Both the position numbers and the translations under genes were made by a program. A model generated the notes under the pieces. The model saw nothing but the letters and a program-made list of their open reading frames with translations. It was not told the DNA's origin and searched no databases. From the NCBI GenBank assembly GCA_900769175.1, contig CAAGFP010000047.1, positions 1-11,514 of the forward strand: a stretch of DNA of 11,514 nt. Reading direction: 5' to 3'. The stretch comes from Lachnospiraceae bacterium. Its GTDB lineage: Bacteria; Bacillota; Clostridia; Lachnospirales; Lachnospiraceae. Positions 1 through 6,085 of this stretch are shown here, one piece after another (position 1 is the first letter of the stretch; each line of letters begins with the position of its first letter).

Positions 1-47
1 AGCGAAAGCGGCCGCACATTTTTGTTTTTATGTCAAGTATTTATTAC

Positions 48-87
48 AAAATAAAAAGACCCCAGTATTATTTCAAATACTGAGATC
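48..87 (-). terminator. Intrinsic terminator of the metNIQ operon
   Basis: Positions 58-69 and 76-87 pair over 12 bp, including two G-U wobbles when read as minus-strand RNA, around a 6-nt loop at 70-75. On the minus strand the stem is followed by a T-rich run (complement of 48-57). It lies about 110 bases past the metQ stop in the right orientation, so it is the likely end of the metN-metI-metQ transcript. Confidence 0.8.
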
Positions 88-194
88 TTAATTCGTCATC
101 TTAACTTAATGACATTGCCTCGCAAGGGCGCTTTTTACAATCCTATTTATTCCATATGGATTCTTTTTCGTTCATTCACCTATTCTTCTTTGCT

Positions 195-1004
195 TTAGAA
201 GGGTACCACTGCTCCGTTATAGGTTGCATTGATATAATCTACGATTTCCTGTGATTTCAAAACATCAACCAATGCCTGAATCTTTTCGTTGTTTTCATTG
301 CCTTCCTTAACAGCAATAATGTTTACATATACCTGAATTGCTTCGGAGGTTGCACTTTCCACTGCGATAGCATCCTTTCCTGCAGAAAGTCCTGCCTGAA
401 GTGCATAGTTACCATTTAATACTACATAAGCAACTTCGGGAATGACTCTGGAAACCTGCGCAGCTTCCAATTCCTTGATTTCAATATTTACATTGTACTC
501 AGCAATATCGTTTACGGTCGCTTCAATTCCGGCACCCTCTTTTAATGTAATAATGCCGTTTTCCTGAAGTAATAAAAGTGCTCTTGCTTCGTTTGTGGTG
601 TCATTGGGAATCGCAATTACATCACCGTCTGCAATTTCGGAAAGATCCGACTTGGTTCCGGGATAAATTCCAAAAGGTTCATAATGAATTCCTGCTGCGT
701 TTACAAGATGTGTTCCCTGTTCTGCATTAAAGCTGTTTAAGTAAGAAATATGCTGGAAGTAGTTTGCGTCAAATTCTCCGGATTCTACTACGTTATTCGG
801 CTGAACATAATCATCGAATACCTGAACTTCCAAGGTGTAACCTTTTGCTTCAAGAAGCGGTTTTGCCTGTTCGAGAATCTCTGCATGAGGGGTTGCGGAT
901 GCAGCCACTTTAATGACTTTGTCTGACTGTGCTCCGCCGCATCCGGTTAATACACCGAGTGCCAAAACACTTGATAATACAATTGCTAAAATTCTTTTTT
1001 TCAT
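195..1004 (-). CDS. metQ: MetQ, methionine-binding lipoprotein of the MetNIQ ABC importer
   Basis: Substrate-binding protein (NlpA/MetQ family) that captures L- or D-methionine outside the membrane and delivers it to the MetNI transporter. The 269-residue product begins with a lipoprotein signal peptide: KKR, a hydrophobic stretch, then the lipobox LTGC, with Cys22 as the lipidated residue and a Gly-rich linker after it. The body follows the family pattern: an early KVAASATPHAEIL segment, a VQVFDDYVQPN segment, then DANYFQH and PNDTTNEARALLLL. Length is normal for the family. An AGAGGA ribosome site lies 7 bases before the ATG. It is the last gene of the operon, 104 bases after metI, and that gap holds small hairpins. 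The specificity call rests on metN carrying a NIL domain; family members can bind related amino acids. Confidence 0.93.
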   Translation of the reverse strand: MKKRILAIVLSSVLALGVLTGCGGAQSDKVIKVAASATPHAEILEQAKPLLEAKGYTLEVQVFDDYVQPNNVVESGEFDANYFQHISYLNSFNAEQGTHLVNAAGIHYEPFGIYPGTKSDLSEIADGDVIAIPNDTTNEARALLLLQENGIITLKEGAGIEATVNDIAEYNVNIEIKELEAAQVSRVIPEVAYVVLNGNYALQAGLSAGKDAIAVESATSEAIQVYVNIIAVKEGNENNEKIQALVDVLKSQEIVDYINATYNGAVVPF

Positions 1005-1068
1005 AATTTTTTCCTCTTTTCTTATTTTATTATTAATCTTTTTTGATTATCTGAAATTACTTTTACGG

Positions 1069-1102
1069 ATGAAGCCCGGCTTTCATTTTATCTCATAAAA
1101 TG
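1069..1102 (-). repeat. Two overlapping stem-loops between metI and metQ
   Basis: One hairpin (1069-1086) pairs AAGC with GCTT around a 3-base loop, extended by three pairs past a single bulged base. The second (1084-1102) is a perfect 8-bp stem, CATTTTAT/ATAAAATG, with a CTC loop. They share bases 1084-1086, so both cannot be fully formed at once. Neither is followed by a good T-run on the minus strand, so I read them as intercistronic RNA structures rather than terminators. Confidence 0.5.
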
Positions 1103-1108
1103 ATTCTC

Positions 1109-1771
1109 CTACCGTCTTCTCCGGTCGAGCTTGGAAGAAATGAACATTCCCATTGTCTGGAAAATCTGTACCATAACAATCAAAAGAATTACGGTAACGA
1201 GCATAATATCTGTCTGATATCTGTAATATCCGTATCGGATTGCGATGTCTCCAAGACCGCCTCCTCCAACGGTTCCCGCCATTGCCGAATAACCAAGAAT
1301 GGTACCGATTGCAATCGTTGCCCCAACTAAAATGGAGGTTCTCGCTTCTACCAGTAAAACTCTGGTAATAATCTGGAAATTGCCTGCGCCCATGGATTTG
1401 GCCGCTTCAATCACACCGCCATCCACTTCCTTAATGGAGGATTCCACCATTCTTCCGATAAACGGAATCGCCGCTACCACCAAAGGAACGACCGTTGCCA
1501 TGGTTCCGTAACTCTTCCCTACAATAAATCTTGTAAACGGAATCAGCAGAATTAAAAGAATCAAAAACGGAATGGACCTTACAATATTGGAAATGGTATC
1601 CAGTATTTTATAAACAAAAGCATTCGGTCTGAGTCCGCCCTTATCCGTCACCGCCAAAACCACGCCCAATGGCAGTCCGAACACATATCCGAGTATTGTG
1701 GAAAGCACGGTCATTAATAATGTTTCACCGATGCCCTTAACAATCATATTAATTACTTCCGGTTCAAACAT
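1109..1771 (-). CDS. metI: MetI, methionine ABC transporter permease
   Basis: Membrane subunit that forms the methionine channel with the MetN ATPase. The 220-residue protein is highly hydrophobic, with about five membrane segments (roughly residues 16-42, 58-80, 88-108, 145-168 and 188-210). It carries the EAA loop of binding-protein-dependent permeases (EAAKSMGAG, residues 122-130), which contacts the ATPase, and a Gly-rich AGTVGGGGLGD segment at 165-175 typical of MetI. It ends in an Arg-rich cytoplasmic tail. Its ATG overlaps the 3' end of metN by 8 bases, and a near-perfect ribosome site (AGGAGGTGAT) lies inside the last metN codons. This suggests translational coupling and a fixed subunit ratio. 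Length is normal for MetI. Confidence 0.95.
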   Translation of the reverse strand: MFEPEVINMIVKGIGETLLMTVLSTILGYVFGLPLGVVLAVTDKGGLRPNAFVYKILDTISNIVRSIPFLILLILLIPFTRFIVGKSYGTMATVVPLVVAAIPFIGRMVESSIKEVDGGVIEAAKSMGAGNFQIITRVLLVEARTSILVGATIAIGTILGYSAMAGTVGGGGLGDIAIRYGYYRYQTDIMLVTVILLIVMVQIFQTMGMFISSKLDRRRR

Positions 1772-2837
1772 TATTTATCACCTCCTCTACGACCAATCCC
1801 CTGTCTTTTAAATATTGAACCATTTCCTTTGCTGTGTCCTCGTCATGCGGAAGGCCGAGAAGCATTTCGCCAGCTGCAATTCCGCCCACATTCTTTGTTG
1901 ACGCTCCGAGAATATTTACAGGAGTTGCAAATTTCAATACCATGTTCGCAATTACCGGTTCAAAAGAAGACTGCTTGGTAAATACAATTCGAACAATCTT
2001 TGTACTTTCCAATGTCTGTAATTCTTTCCGTGCTCCGTTCTCCGAACCGGATAAAATCAGTTCTTTCGCCTTCTTCGTTTTCGGGTTGGAAAAGATTTCC
2101 AAAACCTCTCCTTTTTCTACCAGCTCGCCGCCGTCAATAATTCCGACATTCTTACAAACCTCCTGAACCACTGACATCTGATGCGTAATAATCACAATTG
2201 TGATTTCATACTTCTCATTTATCTCTTTTAACAGTTCCAGGATGGAAGAAGTAGTCTGTGGATCCAATGCAGAAGTTGCTTCATCACAAAGCAAAATCTT
2301 CGGATTGTTCGCAAGTGCTCTTGCAATTGCAACCCTTTGCTTCTGGCCACCGGATAATTGAATCGGATATGCCTTTTCCCTGTCTTTCAATCCGACAATT
2401 TCAAGCAGCTCACGCGCTTTGGCTTTGGCTTCTTTTTTCTTCATTCCGGCAAGTTCAAGCGGAAAACAGACATTGTCCAAAACATTTTTCTGCATCAGAA
2501 GATTAAAATGCTGAAAAATCATTCCGATGTTTCTTCGAAGAATTCTTAATTCCTTTTCTTTCAGACTTGTTAAATCATTTCCCTCGATGATAACCTTTCC
2601 TTCCGTAGGAACTTCGAGCAAATTCAGACATCGTACCAGTGTACTTTTTCCGGCGCCACTCATACCGATAATCCCAAAAATATCTCCCTTTTGAATGGAA
2701 AGGTTTATATTTTTCAGAGCAACTACTTGTCCGTCTTTGGTTTCATAGGTTTTGTTTACATTTTCCAGACGAATGATTTCTGTAGCCGTTTCCACATTGT
2801 TTGAACGAATCTTTTCGTTCGTAACTGCTTCCTGCAT
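1764..2837 (-). CDS. metN: MetN, methionine ABC transporter ATPase with NIL domain
   Basis: ATP-hydrolysing subunit of the methionine importer. In the 357-residue product the nucleotide-binding domain shows Walker A GMSGAGKST (58-66), the Q-loop Gln109, the signature LSGGQ (161-165), Walker B ILLCDE with catalytic Glu186, and the switch His219 (ITHQ). A C-terminal region from about residue 278 to 350 matches the NIL/ACT-like domain of MetN, which in the known E. coli transporter binds methionine and inhibits transport when internal methionine is high. The first ~20 residues (MQEAVTNEKI and on) are an extension ahead of the ABC core. The start is supported by AGGAGGAG four bases upstream. It is the first gene of the operon and probably the point of control, with a candidate LysR operator about 60-80 bases upstream. 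Confidence 0.95.
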   Translation of the reverse strand: MQEAVTNEKIRSNNVETATEIIRLENVNKTYETKDGQVVALKNINLSIQKGDIFGIIGMSGAGKSTLVRCLNLLEVPTEGKVIIEGNDLTSLKEKELRILRRNIGMIFQHFNLLMQKNVLDNVCFPLELAGMKKKEAKAKARELLEIVGLKDREKAYPIQLSGGQKQRVAIARALANNPKILLCDEATSALDPQTTSSILELLKEINEKYEITIVIITHQMSVVQEVCKNVGIIDGGELVEKGEVLEIFSNPKTKKAKELILSGSENGARKELQTLESTKIVRIVFTKQSSFEPVIANMVLKFATPVNILGASTKNVGGIAAGEMLLGLPHDEDTAKEMVQYLKDRGLVVEEVINNV

Positions 2838-2893
2838 CTTTCTCCTCCTGACAAAATTCAGTATATTCCTTTTTCAAAAAAAGTGTTAATATA

Positions 2894-2914
2894 TATAACA
2901 TAGCTCCAGTTATA
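2894..2914 (-). promoter_or_regulatory. Candidate LysR-type operator upstream of metN
   Basis: A perfect inverted repeat, TATAAC-N9-GTTATA, spans this site, with a second nested imperfect palindrome (ATAGCTCCAGTTAT, 2900-2913) inside it. It sits in the 116-base gap between lysR and metN, followed on the minus strand by AT-rich DNA (TATATATATT) that could hold a -10 element. No convincing -35 is visible, as expected for an activator-dependent promoter. That the neighbouring LysR protein binds here is inference. There is no room for a SAM or T-box leader. Confidence 0.45.
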
Positions 2915-2953
2915 GGCTTTCCTTATATCAAAACATACATATGTTGGTGCATT

Positions 2954-3862
2954 TTATAATACTTTGTCTTTATATTTTATCAATTCCTCAATATAAGCTT
3001 CCCTTAACTGATTCATGCCGGCATATTTAGATATAATATATCCGATTTCCATCACGTGCTCGGTATCCACCGGAACCGCCGCATATCCGTTTCCGTTTAA
3101 TTCCTCGCAGATGATTCCGGAGCATAACGTGTAGCCTTTCAGTGCCACCATCATATTCAGCATGGTAGCTCTGTCGTTTACTTTTAACGTCCGCGGGAAC
3201 TCGGTCGGATGGAACACTTCCTCAGACAGATAAAATGCATTGTTGTTCCCCTGGTCGAACGTCATACAGGTATATTCTTTTAAATCCTCAAGGGTCACTT
3301 TCTCCTTTTGGGCAAACGGATGGTCGCAAGAGACATAAGCATAAATATGACACTGAAAAAGCGGGGCAAAAACGCAGTTCCTGCTTTGAATCAATTTCGT
3401 CAGCATTTTTCGGTTTTCGGAATCCATATACAAAACACCGATATTGCTTCGAAACGAACTGACATCATCAATAATTTCCGCTGTTCTCGTTTCAAAAATG
3501 CCGAAATCATATTTATCCATATCGAATTTCTTCATCATTTTCGCAAATGCATCCACCGCAAAGGTATAATGCTGCGTAGAAACACGGAAATGCTTCTTTC
3601 TTGTTCCGCTTTCAAAGTACCGCTCTTCCAAAAGGCTGTACTGACTTAAAGTCTGCCGCACATAACCTAAGAATTCGTCTCCCTCCGGCGTAATCGTGAT
3701 TCCGCGATTCGTGCGGTTGAAAATTGTAATTCCAATCTCATTCTCTAAATCTTTCACGGATTCGGAAAGAGAAGGCTGGGATAGAAATAATTGTTTTGCA
3801 GCCTCATTCATGGAGCCGGTCTCCGCAATGAGCGCAACATATTTCAACTGTTGTAATGTCAT
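2954..3862 (-). CDS. LysR-family transcriptional regulator, probable regulator of metNIQ
   Basis: The 302-residue product has the full LysR architecture. An N-terminal winged helix-turn-helix occupies about residues 3-62, with TGSMNEAAKQLFLSQPSLS (15-33) as the helix-turn-helix and LENEIGITIFNR (39-50) as the following conserved segment. A linker and a periplasmic-binding-protein-like effector domain (about 90-295) follow. Two in-frame ATGs lie 6 bases apart. I choose the second, because the AGAGG ribosome site abuts the first with no spacer but is well spaced from the second. It lies directly upstream of metN in the same orientation, which suggests it senses a sulfur amino acid or precursor and controls methionine uptake, as MtaR/CmbR-type regulators do in streptococci and lactococci. 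The effector cannot be read from sequence. The leader from the rubredoxin terminator to the start (about 160 bases) holds a GGTAAATTACC palindrome at 3911-3921 and a repeated ATTCCGG element. Confidence 0.85.
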   Translation of the reverse strand: MTLQQLKYVALIAETGSMNEAAKQLFLSQPSLSESVKDLENEIGITIFNRTNRGITITPEGDEFLGYVRQTLSQYSLLEERYFESGTRKKHFRVSTQHYTFAVDAFAKMMKKFDMDKYDFGIFETRTAEIIDDVSSFRSNIGVLYMDSENRKMLTKLIQSRNCVFAPLFQCHIYAYVSCDHPFAQKEKVTLEDLKEYTCMTFDQGNNNAFYLSEEVFHPTEFPRTLKVNDRATMLNMMVALKGYTLCSGIICEELNGNGYAAVPVDTEHVMEIGYIISKYAGMNQLREAYIEELIKYKDKVL

Positions 3863-4013
3863 GGTCATCCTCTCTAAATATACAACTTAGTTATTAAAGG
3901 AACAAATCCCGGTAAATTACCTAATGATTCCGGCATCAATAATAGAACGATAAAATAAAATCATTATTCCGGATAAAAGCTTAATTTTTCGTACAAAAGG
4001 TCTGATTTTTACC

Positions 4014-4057
4014 CACAATAAAAGACTACCATTTTATCGGATAAAATGGTAGTCTTT
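4014..4057 (-). terminator. Intrinsic terminator after the rubrerythrin-rubredoxin operon
   Basis: A perfect 17-bp inverted repeat (4021-4037 with 4041-4057) around a 3-base loop. On the minus strand the stem ends in TTT and runs into TTATTGTGGG, giving a short U-tract. It lies 46 bases past the rubredoxin stop. On the plus strand it is also followed by T-rich DNA (CTTTCATAATTT), so it may be weakly bidirectional. Confidence 0.85.
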
Positions 4058-4103
4058 CTTTCATAATTTAATCATTATGAATCATAAAGCCGTAGCACTC
4101 ATT

Positions 4104-4241
4104 TTATTCTTTTGAGAAAGAATCTTTTCCTGCTCCGCAAAGAGGGCAAACATAATCTTCGGGAAGATCTTCAAATGCTACACCATCATTTTCTGCGGGA
4201 TCGTAAACATATCCACATAAATCACATACGTATTTTTCCAT
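4104..4241 (-). CDS. Rubredoxin, short 45-residue form
   Basis: A small iron-sulfur electron carrier. The product begins MEKYVCDLCGYVYDPAE and ends VCPLCGAGKDSFSKE. The four iron ligands are Cys6, Cys9, Cys32 and Cys35, in the two CxxC knuckles of rubredoxin. It has 45 residues rather than the usual 52-54, because the loop between the DPAE and AFEDLP segments is about seven residues shorter. Such a short form is known from Desulfovibrio desulfuricans. The nearly invariant Trp of the DLPxDWVCP motif is Tyr30 here. The start follows a GGAG ribosome site by about 7 bases. It lies 38 bases after the reverse rubrerythrin and is probably co-transcribed with it, which makes it the likely electron donor to that enzyme. 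Confidence 0.93.
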   Translation of the reverse strand: MEKYVCDLCGYVYDPAENDGVAFEDLPEDYVCPLCGAGKDSFSKE

Positions 4242-4279
4242 TTTACATTTCTCCAATCTTAATAAAATTTAACCACAAA

Positions 4280-4864
4280 TTAACCAAAGTATCTGTCAAG
4301 TAATCCCTTAAGAGCCTTTCCGTGTCTTGCCTCGTCACGTGCCATTTCATGAACGGTGTCATGGATTGCATCAAGGTTATTCTTCTTAGCACATTTTGCA
4401 AGATCAAACTTTCCTGCAGTTGCACCGAATTCACAGTCTACTCTCCACTTTAAGTTATCCTTAGTAGTAGCCTTCATGTTCGGCTCTAAATCTTCGCCTA
4501 ATAATTCAGCAAATTTAGCAGCATGTTCTGCTTCTTCGAAGGCTGCTTTTTCCCAATATAAACCGATTTCGGGATAGCCTTCTCTGTGAGCAATACGTGC
4601 CATGCAAAGATACATACCAACTTCAGAGCATTCTCCCTGGAAGTTTGCCATTAACTGTTCAAAAATATACTTCTTGTCTTCTTCGCTGATATCAGCATTG
4701 TTCTTTACGGTTTTTGCATAAATTCCGTATTCATGTTCTGCAGCAAGTGTAAGTTCACCTTCAACTGCCTTGAACTTCTCACCACTTACATGACATACCG
4801 GACATTCTGCAGGGGGATTATCTCCCTCGTGAATATAACCGCAAACTGGACATACATACTTCAT
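4280..4864 (-). CDS. Reverse rubrerythrin (N-terminal rubredoxin domain plus ferritin-like di-iron domain)
   Basis: Non-haem iron peroxidase that reduces H2O2, and in clostridial relatives also O2, to water with electrons passed from NADH through rubredoxin. The 194-residue product has the domains in reverse order to classical rubrerythrin. An N-terminal rubredoxin-like centre uses Cys5, Cys8, Cys21 and Cys24 (CPVCGYIHEG and CPVCHVSG). A four-helix ferritin-like domain follows, with di-iron ligands in QGECSE (Glu78), EEAEH (Glu111, His114), DCEFGA (Glu145) and RDEARH (Glu178, His181). The start was set at MKYVC because AGGAGG ends 6 bases upstream; an upstream in-frame ATG would place that ribosome site inside the gene. 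Reverse rubrerythrins of Clostridium acetobutylicum are strongly PerR-repressed and oxygen-induced. The perR-like gene just upstream implies the same here. Confidence 0.93.
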   Translation of the reverse strand: MKYVCPVCGYIHEGDNPPAECPVCHVSGEKFKAVEGELTLAAEHEYGIYAKTVKNNADISEEDKKYIFEQLMANFQGECSEVGMYLCMARIAHREGYPEIGLYWEKAAFEEAEHAAKFAELLGEDLEPNMKATTKDNLKWRVDCEFGATAGKFDLAKCAKKNNLDAIHDTVHEMARDEARHGKALKGLLDRYFG

Positions 4865-4927
4865 AATTAGCCTCCTTTTTCGCATCTTGTGCGTTTAAAT
4901 TTATTATTTTATATAGTTTTAACATAT

Positions 4928-4956
4928 ACTATAATAAAATTCATTTTACGGAACAA
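4928..4956 (-). promoter_or_regulatory. Promoter of the rubrerythrin-rubredoxin operon with internal palindrome
   Basis: On the minus strand there is a -35-like TTGTTC (4951-4956), 17 bases, then a -10-like TATAGT (4928-4933). The spacer holds an inverted repeat TAAAAT-GA-ATTTTA (4935-4948), placed where a repressor would block RNA polymerase. The repeat is AT-rich like Per boxes but has a 2-base centre instead of 1. PerR binding is therefore plausible, not shown. Confidence 0.5.
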
Positions 4957-5007
4957 TAATATCAAAAGATTCCATTACATAACTTTTTCTGTATAATAGT
5001 TTTTTAA

Positions 5008-5072
5008 TATCTTCTGTATTATTTCATTTCAAAATATCTTCCGTTTTATTTTGAAACATCTTCTGTATTATA
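5008..5072. repeat. Degenerate direct repeats and hairpin after perR
   Basis: An ATCTTCTGTATTAT-like unit occurs at about 5009 and 5057, with a weaker middle copy (ATCTTCCGTTTTAT) at about 5034, a period near 24 bp. Within it, TTTCAAAATA (5027-5036) and TATTTTGAAA (5047-5056) form a perfect 10-bp inverted repeat with a 10-base loop. The last copy overlaps the perR stop. The hairpin may act as a weak terminator for perR; it has no GC-rich stem. Confidence 0.5.
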
Positions 5073-5466
5073 ACATTTCTTTTGTTTCTTTTAAACATTT
5101 TTCACAAATTCCATAATAAAATACTTCCCGGTCCGTTATCTTTCCATTCACTTTCCCATTCGCAGCATCATCAAGCTCGTTAGATAAATCAACGAATATA
5201 TCCGACACCTGATAGCAATGGTCACAAACGAAATGATAATGTGTGGAAATATCCATATCAAAATGGTCTTTGCTGTCTTTCGTTCTTAAGCGCTTAATCT
5301 CTCCCATATCAGCTAAAAGATTCAGATTTCGATAAACCGTTCCCTGACTGATATTCGGAAAAATCTTTCGAACATTATCATAAACTACTTCTGCTGTGGG
5401 ATGGTCTTTTCTCATGGATAAAAATTCTTTTATTGCCTCTCGCTGGCGGCTGTAATTTAAAGCCAT
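5068..5466 (-). CDS. perR: PerR, Fur-family peroxide-sensing repressor
   Basis: The 132-residue product matches the Fur superfamily: an N-terminal winged helix (about 1-75) with a recognition region ISQGTVYRNLNLL, then a dimerisation and metal domain. The structural zinc site is Cys81/Cys84 (CDHC) and Cys121/Cys124 (CEKC). The regulatory-metal ligands of Bacillus PerR are all present by alignment: His22, Asp70, His76, His78 and Asp89. An Asp rather than Glu at the last position is characteristic of peroxide-sensing PerR and argues against Fur or Zur. Metal-catalysed oxidation of these histidines by H2O2 inactivates known PerR proteins. The neighbouring reverse rubrerythrin and rubredoxin are classic clostridial PerR targets. 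The start has a GAGG ribosome site about 7 bases upstream. At 132 residues it is slightly shorter than B. subtilis PerR, with less N-terminal extension. Confidence 0.92.
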   Translation of the reverse strand: MALNYSRQREAIKEFLSMRKDHPTAEVVYDNVRKIFPNISQGTVYRNLNLLADMGEIKRLRTKDSKDHFDMDISTHYHFVCDHCYQVSDIFVDLSNELDDAANGKVNGKITDREVFYYGICEKCLKETKEML

Positions 5467-5488
5467 GTTTCTCCTCTCAAAATAAAAT

Positions 5489-5535
5489 AGTAATGATTAC
5501 TGTTTTTATTTTACATATTTTCGGCAGAAAGTCAA
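5489..5535 (-). promoter_or_regulatory. perR promoter with palindromic operator
   Basis: On the minus strand: -35 TTGACT (5530-5535), 16 bases, then -10 TAAAAT (5508-5513). Immediately downstream, around the predicted +1, is a perfect 6-1-6 palindrome AGTAAT-G-ATTACT (5489-5501). Fur-family boxes have this 1-base-centre layout (the B. subtilis Per box is TTATAAT-N-ATTATAA), and the inner AAT-N-ATT is shared. This supports PerR autoregulation. Confidence 0.7.
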
Positions 5536-5564
5536 TAGATATTTTAAATTTAAGTTATTTGTCG

Positions 5565-5586
5565 ATTAAAAAATGGTTTTTTTAAT
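5565..5586. repeat. AT-only stem-loop between divergent promoters
   Basis: ATTAAAAAA (5565-5573) pairs with TTTTTTAAT (5578-5586) around a 4-base loop. It lies between the perR promoter and the plus-strand cassette promoter. It has no GC pairs and may be chance in AT-rich DNA. Confidence 0.3.
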
Positions 5587-5594
5587 GAAAATAG

Positions 5595-5623
5595 TTGATA
5601 AATTAAATCCATATTATTATATT
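5595..5623 (+). promoter_or_regulatory. Promoter for the two-gene plus-strand cassette
   Basis: TTGATA (5595-5600), 17 bases, then TATATT (5618-5623), a good housekeeping sigma-factor match. It lies about 65 bases ahead of the first start codon and faces away from perR. Confidence 0.6.
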
Positions 5624-5689
5624 AGTAGTAGTTTCTGATGCAGAAGCATTATTACTATTTCGACTAAAAATACGAAAATACGGAGGGTT

Positions 5690-6061
5690 ATGGATGAAAA
5701 AAATGTATGCAAAACAAATGAATTAAATGTTGAAGGCAACCAAGAAGAACAAGTAAAAGGGTATAATGAGAAAATTTCTGTATCTAAGAATAGCTCATCA
5801 ACTGTCACTTCTGGTTCAACCGGAAGTCTTGCAGGTTATGCTTATTATTCTGCGTCTTGTACTTCTGGAACTTTAACGGCTACTGTACAGTACTATAATA
5901 ATACTACTCAGACTTACGAAAACACATTAGCTACTCGTACAATAACTAGTGGGCAAAGTTTTTCCAATGAAAGTGCACATGTAGGAGGAGCGAGACTTTT
6001 CAGATTGGTACTTTCAGGATTAACCGGAAGGGGAAGTGGTTCAATTCAAGGTTATGATTGA
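5690..6061 (+). CDS. Unrecognised Ser/Thr/Gly-rich small protein
   Basis: I do not recognise this 123-residue protein. Residues 1-30 are charged and mostly acidic (MDEKNVCKTN and on), without a hydrophobic core, so there is no Sec signal peptide. From about residue 31 the composition changes to Ser, Thr, Gly, Asn and Tyr with alternating polar/hydrophobic residues, for example TLTATVQYY and ARLFRLVLSG, suggesting a beta-sandwich. It ends GSGSIQGYD. There are two cysteines, Cys7 and Cys57. The charged-leader-plus-polar-core layout recalls exported small proteins or bacteriocin-like peptides, but I see no double-Gly motif and no family signature. Translation is well supported: GGAGGG ends 2 bases before the ATG, which is a tight spacing. 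An overlapping ATG four bases on opens only a 10-codon frame. Its partner gene begins 24 bases after its stop. Confidence 0.7.
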   Translation: MDEKNVCKTNELNVEGNQEEQVKGYNEKISVSKNSSSTVTSGSTGSLAGYAYYSASCTSGTLTATVQYYNNTTQTYENTLATRTITSGQSFSNESAHVGGARLFRLVLSGLTGRGSGSIQGYD

Positions 6062-6085
6062 TAATTGTCAGAAAGGGGAGATTTT

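Noticed and set aside
112..136. Plus-strand terminator near the left edge (GCCT/GGGC stem followed by CTTTTT)
   Set aside because: The stem is only about four pairs including a wobble, and no plus-strand gene precedes it in the window.
2838..2953. SAM riboswitch or T-box leader ahead of metN
   Set aside because: The gap is only 116 bases, with no conserved S-box or T-box elements and no terminator/antiterminator pair.
5068..5466. Calling the Fur-family gene Fur or Zur
   Set aside because: All five PerR regulatory-metal positions are present with Asp at position 89, and its neighbours are peroxide-defence genes.
5690..5730. A frameshifted signal peptide for the 123-residue protein, suggested by a nearby MKKMYAKQMN start in another frame
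   Set aside because: That frame stops after ten codons and neither alternative frame encodes a hydrophobic stretch, so no broken signal peptide is present.
5617..5808. A 63-codon minus-strand frame over the start of the plus-strand cassette
   Set aside because: No ribosome site or recognisable domain, and it overlaps the promoter and well-supported start of the plus-strand gene.
5690..6061. Assignment of the 123-residue protein to the lactococcin 972 bacteriocin family
   Set aside because: It lacks the signal peptide and the Trp-containing motifs of that family, and no DUF1430/ABC transporter partner follows.
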